Below, one piece after another: positions 12,180-24,305 of a DNA stretch of 64,000 nucleotides (its first letter is position 1; each line of letters starts with the position of its first letter). Both the position numbers and the translations under genes were made by a program. This DNA is from Sparassis latifolia (lineage: Eukaryota > Basidiomycota > Agaricomycetes > Polyporales > Sparassidaceae), in the NCBI GenBank assembly GCA_018466975.1, contig CM031562.1, positions 248,001 through 312,000 on the forward strand, read 5' to 3'. The notes beneath the pieces were generated by a model. It did no database searches. It was not told the origin of the DNA and saw nothing but the letters and a program-made list of their open reading frames with translations.

Positions 12180-13528
12180 TCAAAGTGTATAAACGATCTT
12201 CTCCGCACTGACCTTGCCCTTCCGCATGTACTGGAGGCCATCGCTGATGCTCTCCAGACCGCCTTCCCAGCGGTGGATGCGGTTGGGCGTGATCTGGCCC
12301 TGCGCGACTAGTGCGGGAACCTTCTTCAAAAACGCGGCCATGTGTGCGCGATCCGTGTGTGACGGAGGGTAGGACACGCCACCCAGCGTGAACGTGCGGC
12401 CGAGGGATGTGTAGATCAGCGTTGCTGCGCCGGTATATAGGTCAGTCAAGGCGTCAAGAACAGAACGGATACACGGAGCACGCACGCAACACCTCCACGT
12501 CGTCGCGAACCTTTGCCTCTGGAATTGGCGAGAGCACGAGAATGATCTTGCCTCCGCCCGGTGCCAAGGCGCGCGCGCAGAGCTCCTGCGTTTCCTTCGT
12601 GCAGATTGTGTCGAACGCGTGGCGGATCTGGTCAACCGTCGCGTTCTTGATCTGCGATACCGCACTGGGATCGTGGTAGTCAAATACCACGTCGGCGCCG
12701 AGAGACTTGACCAGCTCAAAATTGTGTGGTGATGAGGTCGTGGCGACCTTGTAGCCCGACAAATGTGCAAGCTGGATCGCGTATTGGCCGACAGAGGCTG
12801 CGGGTAAGCTTCAGTGACCCAAGTCATACGGTGAAAGCCACTGGGAAATTCACAGCTTCCGCTTGAGATGAAGATCCACTCCTCACGTTCCACTTTTCGT
12901 GGGGGCTCAACCAGCCCCAAGCGCGACGGCTCATACAGCGCCTGCACAGCGGTCCAGAACCTATATTACCATCGGTGAGATCCAGCCGTTACTTGTGTCC
13001 ACATATAGCATACAGGCACTCACGCGCATCCCAGAGTCGCGGCCTCCTCGCAGCTGATGGTCCCCTCTGGAACCACCCAAGAGAGCTCGGCCGGGGTGCG
13101 TACGTACTCGGCGTATGCGCCGCTGTCAGTATACGTGCCGCCCTGGAGGAAGCCCGCGACCTGGTCACCGATTTTCGGGCTGATGACGTTCTTTCCAACT
13201 GCTACGACGTAGCCTGACCAGTCGCAGCCGAGAATTGTGCCCGCGTTTCGTATAAAATCCACGTCTGACAGCCATGGGAAGTAGCATCAGTCAAGGCACG
13301 AGAGATGGAGACCGCGCTCGCACATTTCCAGTCGGTGGGGTTCTGCGCGACGGCGACGTTCTTGACGAGGATGTCATCATCGCCGACTGTTGGTACAGGG
13401 ACCTCCTTGACTGCCACTTTCTTGCCCTGCCAAAATACAAGATCAGGTGACGTGGTTCGGCTAAAGAGCGCGAAACTCACCTCCTGAACGAGCAGCGCCT
13501 TCATTGTTGCTGGGACGGCGGTAGACAT
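12180..13528 (-). CDS. Zinc-binding-type (MDR) alcohol dehydrogenase / enoyl reductase
   Basis: This is a medium-chain dehydrogenase/reductase with a GroES-like N-terminal domain and a Rossmann NAD(P)H domain. Family members reduce enoyl or carbonyl substrates; the substrate cannot be told here. It begins MSTAVPATMKALLVQE, then GKKVAVKEVPVPTVGDDDIL, GCDWSGYVVAVGKNV, and DQVAGFLQGGTYTDSGAYAE. The nucleotide-binding segment follows: SVGQYAIQLA, GYKVATTSSPHNFELVKSL, GADVVFDYHDP. The end is GLQYMRKGKVSAEKIVYTL at 12180. The structural-zinc cysteine cluster is not seen, which fits the zinc-independent trans-enoyl-reductase (ToxD-like) branch common in fungi. Five or six introns are present, one right after codon 16. 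No biosynthetic neighbours suggest a secondary-metabolite role. Confidence 0.88.
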
Positions 13529-15805
13529 TCTCGACGAGCGAACAAAGCAGGATTGTAGTAAGTTAGCACGGGCGAGGTGGGTTCTTGATGCTTCGGTTAT
13601 CGGGATGACGATTGAACTGTGTCCGTTCGGAGGTCGGTGCTTTTATAGCTGGAGAATAGCTCAGGCTGAACCACGCCACAATATCTCAGCTGCTCACGTG
13701 GAACGTTCTCGTACGTGCCCCCACGACATGGCGGCTCTCTTAGTCTACGACACCGTATCCTCGCCCAGCAGAGGCTGGACACGGGGATCGATAACGCGCA
13801 TCTCGGCCGCATTAGTGATAGTACCACCATCAGGGTGCTCCCTGATTGGCTCCAACCCTTCTACCGGAGGGCCAGCGTTTTAGCAAGTGCACCTCTGCTG
13901 CTTACCACTCACGATCATGCAACTGCGGTCGACTTGCACTCCCCGGTCATCGTCCCGCAGTTCCCGAGGTTCATACGAGGCCTCTCCGCCGTAGACGACA
14001 TACCTCATGCGTCTTCGATGTCCTTCGTATCCTCCTTTCAACGTATTGATCCCGGCGGGCTGCCACGCTTCGCAATCTTCGGTGCTTATAGCCATTATTT
14101 CCCCAACGTAGCTCTCCATCGATATATCATGTCTTCTCCATCGCCGATGGCTCAGCCTCTCAGCGGCCGTTGCCTGACGCGCATGGCCTCGCGAGCGCAT
14201 ACGGGCGCTGGCGCGCCGTCCTCAGGATGCGAATTACCACGAATGCGCCACGGCGACTCACACCGGCACGGCGTACGTTCTCACTCGCAATTGGACCTGG
14301 ATACCGGTGGTATTTCTATCATTTCTCGTGCCCTCAGCCGTATCTGCTATCCCGGACTGGAAGAGCTGCCTCTGCCTTTGGTTGCTTCTGCCGTTGCACT
14401 CCGCGATACAGGATGTCTTCGTTCTTGGCATGCGGACATCCTGAGATGCGCTCGGGACTTCGTTTTCTAGGTATGCTCACTGGGGTAGAACTTGCTGAAG
14501 CAAGCTTTTCATGCGACTCGTTCGGTGTCTGTGGTGGTTCGTGCTTGCGAGATAGCATGTGGGACAAGAATCTCCTCTGCCCACCCTGGATCCTTGGAAG
14601 AGACGCGTATCTGGACTGCCTCTACCGATTATCAGATACATTCAGGCGCGGGTCTAGGGGTTAGCTCACAGATGCTACATGTCCTTGAAAAGGCTACGGA
14701 GATACCGGCTGCCGTCGACTCGTCGCAGTGACATTCAGTATAGACGACAACGGCTGTCTGCAACCGGCGGGAGATATCCATCGTCCGAAAGCTCGTCCGA
14801 ACCGTCCCTGCACTCGCGAGCGTCTAAATTTCCAGACGCATTGCGCGAGGTCCGAGGTTCTTGTCGCAGACGCAGTCACTAAAGCTCCCGCGTCCGCCCA
14901 CAATACCGCCTGCTCGTCTCCGCCTCGCGGGGTGCAGCGTGGCTGGCTAGGACGAATTAAACGCGATCTCGGGCGCAATAGGCCCTTGTGTGATCGCGTT
15001 ATGACTGTCCTGTACCTCCCCCTCGAGGCAATTTTGATGCAGACGGCCTGCTTCGGAGGCACAATTGTGCCTCCCGTACGAGGAGCGTATATATACGTTA
15101 TATGCGCCCACATGCAGGCTTCGCATGATGCTACTCACTGCTCAATACAGTAACAGAACGGGTCGGTCGGTAGTTCGGTGGATCAGTGAAATTGACTCAG
15201 AATTAGAAGGGGGGAGTGGGGTATGCACAATTGCTCCCGCTTGCCGCCTCCGAGGCATAATTGCTACGATGGAGAAGTACCGTAAGACGGCAACGTGCAC
15301 TTTACGGGCATATGCACGAGTCTCAAATGAATGCTCTGAAATCGCTACAGCCACCGCGGGCGCGGTCCTCATCTCTTCCGGGTGAGTCGTTGACCGGCCT
15401 CGAGCCTGCACGCGCCGCAGAAGAACAATATCTGAGCGTTCCTTCCTTCTGCCGATCGAGCATGCCTATACATGCCTCCGGGGAGGGCGAGATGGCATCG
15501 CGACACGACGCAGCTAATTGCGGCCGAGGCGTAGGAAGTAACGAGTAGGTACGGAATATGACCTTGTTAGGAACCTGCAGGCCGTAGCGGGGGCGGAACG
15601 CCTGGTAAGGTCTAACGATCGGGTGCGCGGGGGCAGTAAGCGGATGGCATTAAGATATAGGATACAGCGGGTGGACGTCCCGAGGACGCCGGGATATTGC
15701 TACAGGTTGCGGACAGCGGGGTATGGTGTATGCACGTTGCGCGGCTCGCCGCGCAGCACGCGTTCCGCACGAGCGGGGAGTGGGTCGCAGTAACTTATGG
15801 GCGCA
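13529..15805. other. GC-rich gene-poor region
   Basis: About 2.3 kb without a recognisable gene. The longest open stretch (13715-14470, +, 251 codons) has no domain, no plausible introns and competing open frames on both strands, so I treat it as chance in GC-rich DNA. A perfect 20-bp palindrome lies at 15055-15074. Confidence 0.45.
15055..15074. repeat. Perfect 20-bp palindrome
   Basis: The sequence GGAGGCACAATTGTGCCTCC is identical to its own reverse complement. A related GCCTCCGAGGCATAATTG string recurs at about 15245. It could be a dimeric regulator site or part of a decayed element; function is unknown. Confidence 0.6.
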
Positions 15806-16621
15806 CTAGTCGATGACGCCGAGGTGGTCCTCTTTTATCGTGCCGATGGCGAACTACGCGTACGGAAAGAACCACTCATCAGAATCACGAGGAAGGAGAG
15901 GGGAGGGGCCAGACGCACAATTTCGGTGGCGTCGACGCGTGTGCCGACAATCTTCAGCCGCACTCGTGTGTTTTTCTCGATGATCTGGTGAGAAATGGGC
16001 GTTAGCGGTGTCTGTACGTCGGTAACGCGACTCTGGAACACACCTGGTCCTGCGAGGCGAATGAGGGTGGATTCGAATTGGGCTGAAACTTCATCTCGGG
16101 GTGGATAAGCTAGCGCTACGTCAGCACAAGACATGGCTAAGTGGTTGGAGGTCCACGCACCTGATGTGACACGAACACGACTAGCGGCCCCACGTCTGCA
16201 AAAAAGCCCATCTACACGCCCGCAAGGTGCCCAACAACAACAGGTTCAACATCCGCACGACCGCCGCAGCGACATAGACGCGCTGGACGCACCTTGTTCA
16301 CGTTGTTGACGACGCCGTCGACGACCTCGCCCTTGAAGGGCTTGAAGACGATGGCGCGGTAGCGGGTGATGAACTCGGCTTGTCCGCTGCCGCTAAGGAC
16401 CATGCCCTTTCCGATGTCGAGGATGGAGACGACGGCGATGATGTAGCCGAACTGGCCAGAGCAGGTGCCCTCGACGTCAGCGTAGAGCTTGGATTCGAGG
16501 AACTGGAGCATGCGGGGGCCAAAGTAAGATGGATGCAGCAGGATCGTGTGCGACAGTTCTTTCTGTGCAAGTGTCAGCGGGCGCCACGGCGGACAACTGA
16601 GGAACTTACGATGAAGAACAT
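15806..16621 (-). CDS. RPB7: RNA polymerase II subunit Rpb7
   Basis: Rpb7 pairs with Rpb4 to form the stalk of RNA polymerase II and binds nascent RNA. The start is in a 12-nt micro-exon (16610-16621) encoding MFFI, followed by a GTAAGT donor. The second exon gives KELSHTILLHPSYFGPRMLQ and the Rpb7-N domain (KLYADVEGTCSGQFGYIIAV, VFKPFKGEVVDGVV). The S1-like domain continues with MGFFADVGPL, LIHPEMKFQPNSNPPSFAS, EKNTRVRLKIVGTRVDATEI and FAIGTIKEDHLGVID. Six exons give about 170 residues, matching yeast Rpb7 (171). Every junction is in phase with GT-AG introns. The stop is at 15806-15808. Confidence 0.96.
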
Positions 16622-16733
16622 GACGGCCGCTCCTGCCACCGTCAGTACAGTACGAACTAAGTACGAAGACTAGCGTTTTCTCGGCCGGAAGACAGATAAT
16701 ATCTTATATTTGTAAAGGGTACAGAACGTGCAC

Positions 16734-16807
16734 GGCCGGCTAGCTCAGTTGGTTAGAGCGTGGTGCTAATAACGCCAAGGTCGTCGGTTCGATCCCGGCG
16801 TTGGCCA
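16734..16807 (+). tRNA. tRNA-Ile (anticodon AAU)
   Basis: A full 74-nt cloverleaf folds. The acceptor stem is GGCCGGC/GTTGGCC with two G-U pairs, and the D stem is GCTC/GAGC. The anticodon stem is TGGTG/CGCCA around loop CTAATAA, which places AAT (AAU) at 34-36. The T stem is GTCGG/CCGGC with loop TTCGATC, and the discriminator base is A. There is no intron. Internal A box (16741-16752) and B box (about 16786-16796) are present. The gene lies in the short divergent region between RPB7 and the ZNF511-like gene. Confidence 0.96.
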
Positions 16808-16824
16808 GATGCGAGAAGGACAAA

Positions 16825-16831
16825 TTTTTTT
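16825..16831 (+). terminator. RNA polymerase III terminator (T7)
   Basis: Seven consecutive T residues begin 18 nt after the tRNA-Ile discriminator base. This is the expected Pol III termination signal. Confidence 0.8.
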
Positions 16832-16899
16832 AGTTGGTTTTGGTACTGTAGCTCTAGCTTATATTTGTGGAAATTGACTTAGATTGTGCCACCACCATC

Positions 16900-18170
16900 A
16901 TGTCGGTCAAACGAGCTCGCACACCGTCGCAGTTGTCGGAGATATTCTTCGAGTCTTCCCCTTCAACTGGCTCAGCCTCACCTACTCCCAAGGCAGCGCG
17001 TACCAGCCTTCCCTCGTCCTCCCGCCAGCTGCTTTGTACCCTCCCGCCGACCTGCAACCCTCCCAAGAATCGCCCGACACCGCTTGCCTCATCAGCCGCC
17101 CTTGAGGCGCACTATGCCACCTACCACGCTCATGTGTGTGAGGAGCACGGCTGTGGGTGCGTCTTCCCCGATGCCCGGCTGCTCGAGCTCGTGAGTACAA
17201 AGTCTCTGATATACGTTCTCTCCCGCAAAGGAGCGTGGCGTCTTATGCCATACTGACGTGCCCCGTCTCTGCGTAGCATCAAACGGAGTGCCACGACCCG
17301 CTCGCGGCCGTGCGTAAAGAGCGCGGCGAGAAGATCGTGCGTTATTCGGTTAGCCTCCGCCCGTGCTCGTCACCGACTAACTCGAACATGTGGCCACCGT
17401 AGTTCGCATGCCACCTCGCTTCGTGCCAGCGGCGCTTCCTCACGCCCAAGGCGCGTCGTCTGCACCTCATCGAGGCGCATGGCTATCCCAAGCAGTACTT
17501 TTTTGCCGTCACGAACAAGGGTGTCGGTGGCCTCCTGCGCCGCTGGGGAGAGGGCGCGAGCCTCCTCCGCGGACAATGGAGAGCGCGCGAGGGCGACGAT
17601 GATCGCGACGCCGACGACCGTGAAGATATGGACATGGACATGGACGACAAAGACGAAAACGAAAATGAAGACGAAGACGAAGATGAAGTCGTACTAGAAA
17701 TCACCCCCCTGCCTCGGCAAGACGCGCCACTCCATCCGCCCCTTGCACCCGCAGAAAAAGAAAAAGACAAAAGCAAAGACGCAGACGCGGTGTCCGCCCT
17801 GGCACGCTCCCTCTCCTCGCTCGCGCTCGTCCCGCCTAATGTCAAGTTCGGGCGAGGCGCCAAGCGCGGCGGGCTCGGGCACCCCCGTATCGCAGTGCCA
17901 GGACGCGGGCGCGCGTCGATCAACACCGGTGCGCCTCAGTTTCATTATGCTTCTCGGGGACGTGGGCGTGGTGCTGGAGCGCACACGCCTGCGTTCGTCC
18001 CTAATGGCTCCGGCGCAGGCCCTCGGGGGCGGGGCGGCGCTCGGGGCATGCCAGACGAGAAGATGGGGCGAGGGCGAGGAAGAGGTGAGGGAGGCGGCGC
18101 GAGAGGGCGGGGTGAAGGTCGGGGGATGGCCGCCGGACGTGGCGGACGGGGGGCGAGCCGTGGAATGTGA
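16900..18170 (+). CDS. ZNF511-like C2H2 zinc-finger protein with acidic and RGG-rich tail
   Basis: The start ATG at 16900 gives MSVKRARTPSQLSEIFFES. The core reads CGCVFPDARLLELHQTECHD, then GEKIFACHLASCQRRFL, then ARRLHLIEAHGYPKQYFF. This reproduces the paired C2H2 fingers and the H-x-YP ending of the ZNF511 family, whose molecular role is poorly known. Introns interrupt it at about 17190-17276 and 17349-17402. Downstream is an acidic D/E-rich run (about 17600-17690), a lysine-rich segment, and a long Arg-Gly-rich tail (about 17860-18165) with many RGR and RGG triplets, typical of RNA-binding or methylated regions. Repetitive codons make this part open in several frames, but only this frame continues the finger domain. 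The stop is at 18168-18170. Confidence 0.83.
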
Positions 18171-18516
18171 AGCTGCTTGTGTGATGGTCTAAACTTATCA
18201 GGATCTGCATTTTCTGCTGGTTATCCTCGGAAACAATACCCAGTTTTGTGTTCCGTATTTTTTTGCTTGTCTGTTGTTGACTGCAAAGCAGCCAGTCAAC
18301 AAGGTAGAGGCAGAGACATGGACACCGCAGAGTATTGGACTACCACTATGCTATACGCCTTCCGAGGTCTCTCATCACATCCATGCAAGTAATATATAGT
18401 GAGGAATAACGAACATACATACATAAAATGCAAAGCAAAGACCAGAACGACGAGTCTGCAACCAGCAGAAAAAGAAGACCGCCGAGCGACATACTAAACC
18501 ACTCCTCCAGACATGC
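18171..18516. other. Convergent 3' region of the ZNF511-like gene and VPS10
   Basis: A 346-bp spacer between two convergent genes. Apart from presumed 3' untranslated regions I see nothing in it. Confidence 0.5.
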
Positions 18517-21500
18517 TCATTCCTCGTCCTCGAACCGGAGGATCTGGGCATCCTCGTCCACAGGCACCGTGCGGTACCCACCGCGCGACCGCATCGGCAG
18601 CGTCGCGCTCTCGATCGTTGATGCCACCCACTCCCACGCGATGCCAGCGACCCCAATGAGGAACCACGGCACCGACGCAAGCGTCGCAAGCACGCCCGAG
18701 TCGTTCGAGTACCGCCGCAAGCCGCTGTCGCCACCCGGAAGTCGGATAGCCCTATACCGCGAGTAAGCAACGCTACCGCGCAATGCTGCACTGCATGGAG
18801 GGAAACGCACCCTCTCGACCGACGGTAGTACCACCAGCCCGCAAGCCCGGCAAACATGAACGGCACCACTAAAACCATGATCCAGAAGAACGCGCCGTGC
18901 GCTCTGACGCCCGGACAGACGTGTTCCGCACCGCGATCCAGACGGAGTCCGTTTTCGCAACTCGAGTAGCGAATTTTGCGGTAAGGGGTGCGCTCATACC
19001 AGTATTCCTCCCCATTCCGGCAGGAATCGTCATCTGCAAGGGGCTGTTCGCCCGGAAAGAGTACACACTCGCCGGCATCGTTCTTGTAATAATTGAATTC
19101 GCTATGCAGGATGCAATGAGCGAAGGTTCAGTGACAAGGGTTGCTATAGCATACCATTCAAAGTCAACCTCAGTGCACGGGCAGTTTTCTACCACCCTTT
19201 CTTCAGCTTTGGGTTGATCGCCCACAACGCACTCCACATTGCGAACGCGACGGTGGTACAATGTCTGTGAATAGTAACGTGAAGGGTATGCGACTCATCA
19301 CACAGAAATGTACATACCCTACGACCAAATAGGCAAAGTTCTGACCGCTGTTCACTAGGACTCCACAGTTCAAAGTCATCGTGTCCAGGATCCTCCACGT
19401 TCAATTGACCTGAAATCTCCGGTAAGCTGGAGGAATAACGACGGAAGGTGACAAACTCACATTGCTTGCGTGTCAGCGACGTGAAATCAAGATGCACGGC
19501 GACGGCGATGGAAGGGGAGCGGGGATAGAAACCCAAAAGAATGAAACGGCGACTCGTGTCCTCGGGGACGGTCACGATGGCCTTTACGCGCACCTGCTCT
19601 CCGCCAAATGAATACTCACGCCACGTAAGGCCTTCATCCGTGCTGAATAGCACGTAGTTGACTGGCTCCTCGTCGTTCGCCATAACGAGAATTGAACCCG
19701 AATCTCCAAATTCCCACAGATGAGCGTCTTTGTGGACCTCCTCCCATGTGAAGCCTGCGTTGCGACTCAGGAACGTGTCACTTGCGGTGTACTCAGCTAA
19801 CTTCTCTCCAACGTTACCCACAGCCATCAGAAGGCCCGGCACGGAGGGTGTACTGTACGTCGCACGGGAGTCGAAGCGTTCAGTGTATCCATGGATATGG
19901 AGAGCACAGGCCTGTGAACATTGCATATAAGTGTGTGCAGAAGGGAAAGTTAAAATGATTGACTGTGGTGTCACAAGCATATGGATTTCCTTGGGAATCC
20001 TTAGGCGGAGGCGTAAGCCGTTTCCATGTACCGCCTAGATTAAATATCATCAGTAATAGCGGAATGCAATATATTGAAACGTTACCATCGTTGTGGGTGA
20101 TTCTACTTTGAAGTTCCTTGTGTCCTGTTAGGGTGGCCTCGTGGGGATTCGAGATCACGTTGATGAGAGCAATACCATCCAGGCCAATCATTTTCTCGAA
20201 ATCTACGTAGCCGTTATCGTTGCGGTTCACATTATCAATAGAGAGACCGAAGTATGTCCCGTTCGAGTTAGATTTGAGGATATTGCCCCACCATGGATTT
20301 GGCGGTTCCGAGACGGTAACATGTAGAAAGATTGCGTTTGTGCTCGACTCGAGAATGGTGTAGGCCTGAAAGAATGTTACCGCTGGAACCACACAAGAAT
20401 TCACTTTTTACCTACATGCTGATCAGGCCGCAGAGATGGAGGGAACATGCCAGTGGCAAACGTTCTGCCGTCCATCGATACCTGTAGCTCCAACGACTGT
20501 CTGTCTGCCAGATACTGAAGCAAAGTTCAGATTCTCTCCACCTCCGTCGCTCAAAGTAGTGGTCTCACCTCCGCAACAATTAGGAACTCGGCGAACTTCG
20601 CGAAGCCGACCACATGGTCGAATAGTTTCGTTTTCTTGTTGAAGAAATCCGTACCTCCGATCAACTCCAGCGGGTTGTTCATCCCGAAGGCCCTTTGCGA
20701 GCCCTGCTTTACCTTATAAGACTCGCAAATGATCTGGTTAGGATCTACGCGGAGTTCTGCATCCCGTGCCCAGGCACAATTGTGGACATAGGTATCAATG
20801 AGGACCCAATTGCGCCCGTTGTCTCTGGAGTAGTGTGCCTCAACATGACAATTCTCGCCAAAGCCTGCACACCCATCATCGCCGTTCCAGATGAGATAGT
20901 CCGACTTCGTTGGATGGAAGTGCATGACCTGCAAGCTGAAACTGTTCGGTGGCGTAGGCGCTTCGAGAGCATACCAGGTGCGGCCAGTATCCGTGGTGTA
21001 GTAATACTTTCGAGTATTGGTAATGAGATAAGCTCGGTCATCGCTGTATGGGTGGTGGTAGAATGCCGCGAAGCTCTCCTCCGGATGTAGTTGCTGCCAT
21101 GTATAACCTTCATTGCCAGACTGCCAGATGCTGCCATCACGGAGACGGACGAGAATGGTCTGTGGTTACAACGTGAAGCAATCAGTATGCAGAGCAACTG
21201 CCTTCAAGCTCATCTAGTCACCGTGGAATGCTTGAAGTATGCAAATTGTGTGATTTCGGCAGGGAAATCGAACTAGGAAGGGAACAGCAATTGAGCAGTA
21301 CGCCCTAAGGGAGAAAGATAATGAAACGTACTATCTGGTGGGTAATCTCTCCTTCCTCAGGTTGTGCTGGATGAAGATGTCAATATGAACACACCACGTT
21401 GTAAAGCAGGTAACAGACCTTGAGAGCACGATTTTTGAATCGGATCATCTTTTTTGGTTCCTCTGTCTCTGTCGCACGTATTTCCAGGGATGAGTCGGTA

Positions 21501-23877
21501 GCCAGATGATCCCCAATACGTCTGGGTGGGGTCACCTGACGAACAAACGCCGGCTGGAATGGGCTCTGGTCCAACTGGGACACACTGATCACCCTGTCGC
21601 ACATAGTTGTAGTCACTGCAGGAAAGTATAAGCACAAATACCAGTTAGGATACAACGAGAACTCACCATTCGTAATCCTCGTCGGAACAAGGGCAATTCT
21701 CCTCGTGGCCCACTGGGTCGGTGAACTTGTCACCGACGTAGCAATTAGCGTCAGGTTTTCGTCGTTTGTACCATTGCTGGGTATAGCAAGCTGAGTTATT
21801 CTAGTTTCAATGATGGCTCTCGTGCCCAGCATACCTTGTGACCCATCAAACACTCATAGCTTGCAGATCGCGCATACCACGGCTCGAAGTCATCGTCGCC
21901 GCACTTGCGAGGGCGCATCGCAGCGAAGTCAAGAAAGGTTACCGCATAGCGCCCTTGCCCCTGCTTCTGATCTTTCTTAGCAATTTGACCGACCAATACG
22001 AACTTTTGTGACGTCGAGTCGGGAACGGTGGTGAGTATCCTTGCGCGCATACTGACGCCAAGGTTATATGTTTGCCTATGGATACCGCTTGAGCTTTCAA
22101 GGAACCAATCACAGTACAACACCACTTACCACGACTGACCGAGATCATTCGAGTAGCTGATCGAGTCTACGCTGTCTTCGTCGTTGACAACGACGATAAT
22201 ACTTCCCTGGTCTCCAAACTCATACTTGTGAGCATCTCTGCGAACCATCTTCCACGTAACGCCAGCATCTGTACTTAGGAAAGTATCGCATTCTTCGTAG
22301 GGTAGCAGTGATGGACCAATTGAACCAACACCCATCACGAATCCTGGAGCTGGCGAGGAGAACACGCGTCCAAAATTATGCGGGATGGTCACTGAATGGA
22401 GGTGGAGCGAGCAGCTATCGTCCGCGGGGTTGCACTGTATGCGACGGCCCTCGTTGTCATACGAAGGTGGCATAAGGCGGGACCACGTGCGGCCTTGAAG
22501 AAGTCGTTCAGCCCAAGGAAATATCCAAGCAAGCGGAACAACCCACCATCATCAAAAGTAATCTTGGTTCGCAGACGCTTCGGTGTATTCCTTCCCTCGA
22601 CTTCTTCGGCGTTCGATACAATGTTGGCCAACCCAACGCCCTCAATCCCGTACAAGTTCTCATAGTCAACGAAACCCATCTCATTGCGATTCGTGTCCTT
22701 CAAACTCTCCACGAAGAAGGTGCCATTAGAGTTGCTCACAAAGAGCGTACCAATAGTGCTCTGATCCTGGAGCAGCACATCCACGGCAAGCGAGTGCGTC
22801 GTTGACTCGACAATAGTGTACGCGTTCTCCCTGAGCCGTGCACTAGACGCATGCGGGAATCGCGCCTTCGCCCACGTTCTCGTGTCCACCGACACGTAGA
22901 GCAGCATCTCGTTGTTATTCCCGGGCGACAGATCCTTCAGAGCTACCACCGCGAACTTGGACACCAGCGCGAATGCCAGAACACCCCGCGCATTCTTTCC
23001 GATCCCGAGCTCCTCCACCTTCATCTCGCTTTCGAAGAAGTCCGTCGAAGAGAACAGCCGGCTTGACGACAGCGAGTGACTTCCCGTCGACGTACTAGAG
23101 TCGTATGCTACACAGTAGATCAAGTCAGGGTGCGCATCGTGCTTGAAATCCTTGCTACTATGCGCAAATTGGCAGCGTGACGTCTCCAGAAGCAACAGTT
23201 TCGGCTCGTCACTGAATGCATCCTTCGTGTAATATGTCTAAAAAGGAGTATGTAGCGCCAGCACTCCTTCTTATATGTTCAGGTGCTCACCTCGTCATGA
23301 CATACGCCCCCCCACCCGCCGGAACGGTCACACTTCGTGCCCTGGTAGAGGATGTAGCCGAACTTGGCGGGATCGGAATGAAATGACAAAGGCCTCCCCA
23401 CCAGCGCAGGTGAGATGGGCATTGAGAATGCCTGCCAAGTCTGCCCTCGGTTTTGGGTGCGATAGTGGGTCGTGCCCTTGGTGAGAACGAACGCCTAAAG
23501 AAAAGTTAGAAGATGCGGTTGAAAACATTATCAAGACTTCGCACGTAATTCCTATCGAAAGGGTGTTCGATTACCATCGTAGCCTCTCCGGCAGGCAAGC
23601 CTTCCGCTTGCCGCCATGACTTGCCCTCGTCCTGTGAAACATATACGTTGCCTTCCACGATGTCATGGTATATCAGAGACTGTATATCACTTTCGTCAGA
23701 TGCATACAGCGTGCGTACGAGGGTACTCACCGGTGTGTCATCGAAAAAGAACAGTCTAGCAGGCAGATTTTGGAAATAAGATACAGAAGACTCCGGCTGC
23801 TGAGCATAAACGGGTAACAAATACAGCAGAGATAGCACTGTCCAAAGTAATATTGCCGTTCTATGATGAGGGGCCAT
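18517..23877 (-). CDS. VPS10: Vacuolar sorting receptor Vps10 (sortilin family), two Vps10 domains
   Basis: Vps10 is a type I membrane receptor that carries carboxypeptidase Y and other hydrolases from the late Golgi to endosomes. The start at 23877 gives [15 protein letters not shown] and a signal peptide ending near PVYA-QQ. Two tandem ten-bladed Vps10 domains follow, about 23850-21360 and 21330-19200. Each has Asp-box-like NGTFFVES or NGTYFGLS strands, a KITFDDG or RITHNDG-GTWK turn, and a cysteine-rich 10CC module (CSDEDYEC-like, then CPCTEVDFE). The C-terminus has a transmembrane helix ([20 protein letters not shown]), a basic stop-transfer YYRRSRG, a second hydrophobic stretch ([16 protein letters not shown]), and an acidic tail ending RFEDEE. 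Many short introns are present. An apparent frame change near 22490-22545 is resolved by an intron of about 53 nt ending CTTCAAG. Confidence 0.94.
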
Positions 23878-24305
23878 GGTCGAGGAGGTACTGCTCGATG
23901 CGCAGGTTGACGAGCTCCTCGACGAGGAGTCGACGCGCAGCTACAGACGCGGATAATCACGTGACACGATAGGTGTTGTATCCAAATTTCGCGTTTTCTC
24001 GTTTTCTCGTTTTCGCTAGCACGACTTGTATGGTACACTACCTCGATGCATCCTCCGAGAACGTCATGACGTAGCAATGGGAGTAAAAGCTAGATGATAC
24101 AAGTTATACTACATGGCAAATTCGCCTTCTACATCAAGGGGTTATAATCAGAACCATCTCATCCGAGTCTATAACAGTATGAAGCGAGTCGTGGCGCGGT
24201 ATTCAATCAGAAGGTAATTCCATCTGACCGTGGAACAATTGCTTCAGACGTATTGTAACAGTGTGCATGGGTAACCTCATAAACATTTGCACGGGGAAGG
24301 CAAGC
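23878..24305. other. VPS10 upstream region
   Basis: A 428-bp spacer between VPS10 and the 3' end of HAK, both on the - strand. It must contain the VPS10 promoter. Near 23993-24014 there are about three tandem copies of CGTTTTCT. No gene is seen. Confidence 0.5.

Noticed and set aside
13715..14470. 251-codon + strand ORF
   Set aside because: It has no domain, signal or coding-like composition, and long competing frames exist on both strands in this GC-rich stretch. Probably chance.
17628..18192. Overlapping long ORFs on both strands over the ZNF511-like tail
   Set aside because: Low-complexity Arg/Gly codons keep several frames open. Only the frame continuous with the zinc fingers is accepted.
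22389..22560. Apparent frameshift in VPS10
   Set aside because: A GT-AG intron of about 53 nt restores the expected GGTW-like turn and the following exon, so no lesion is needed.
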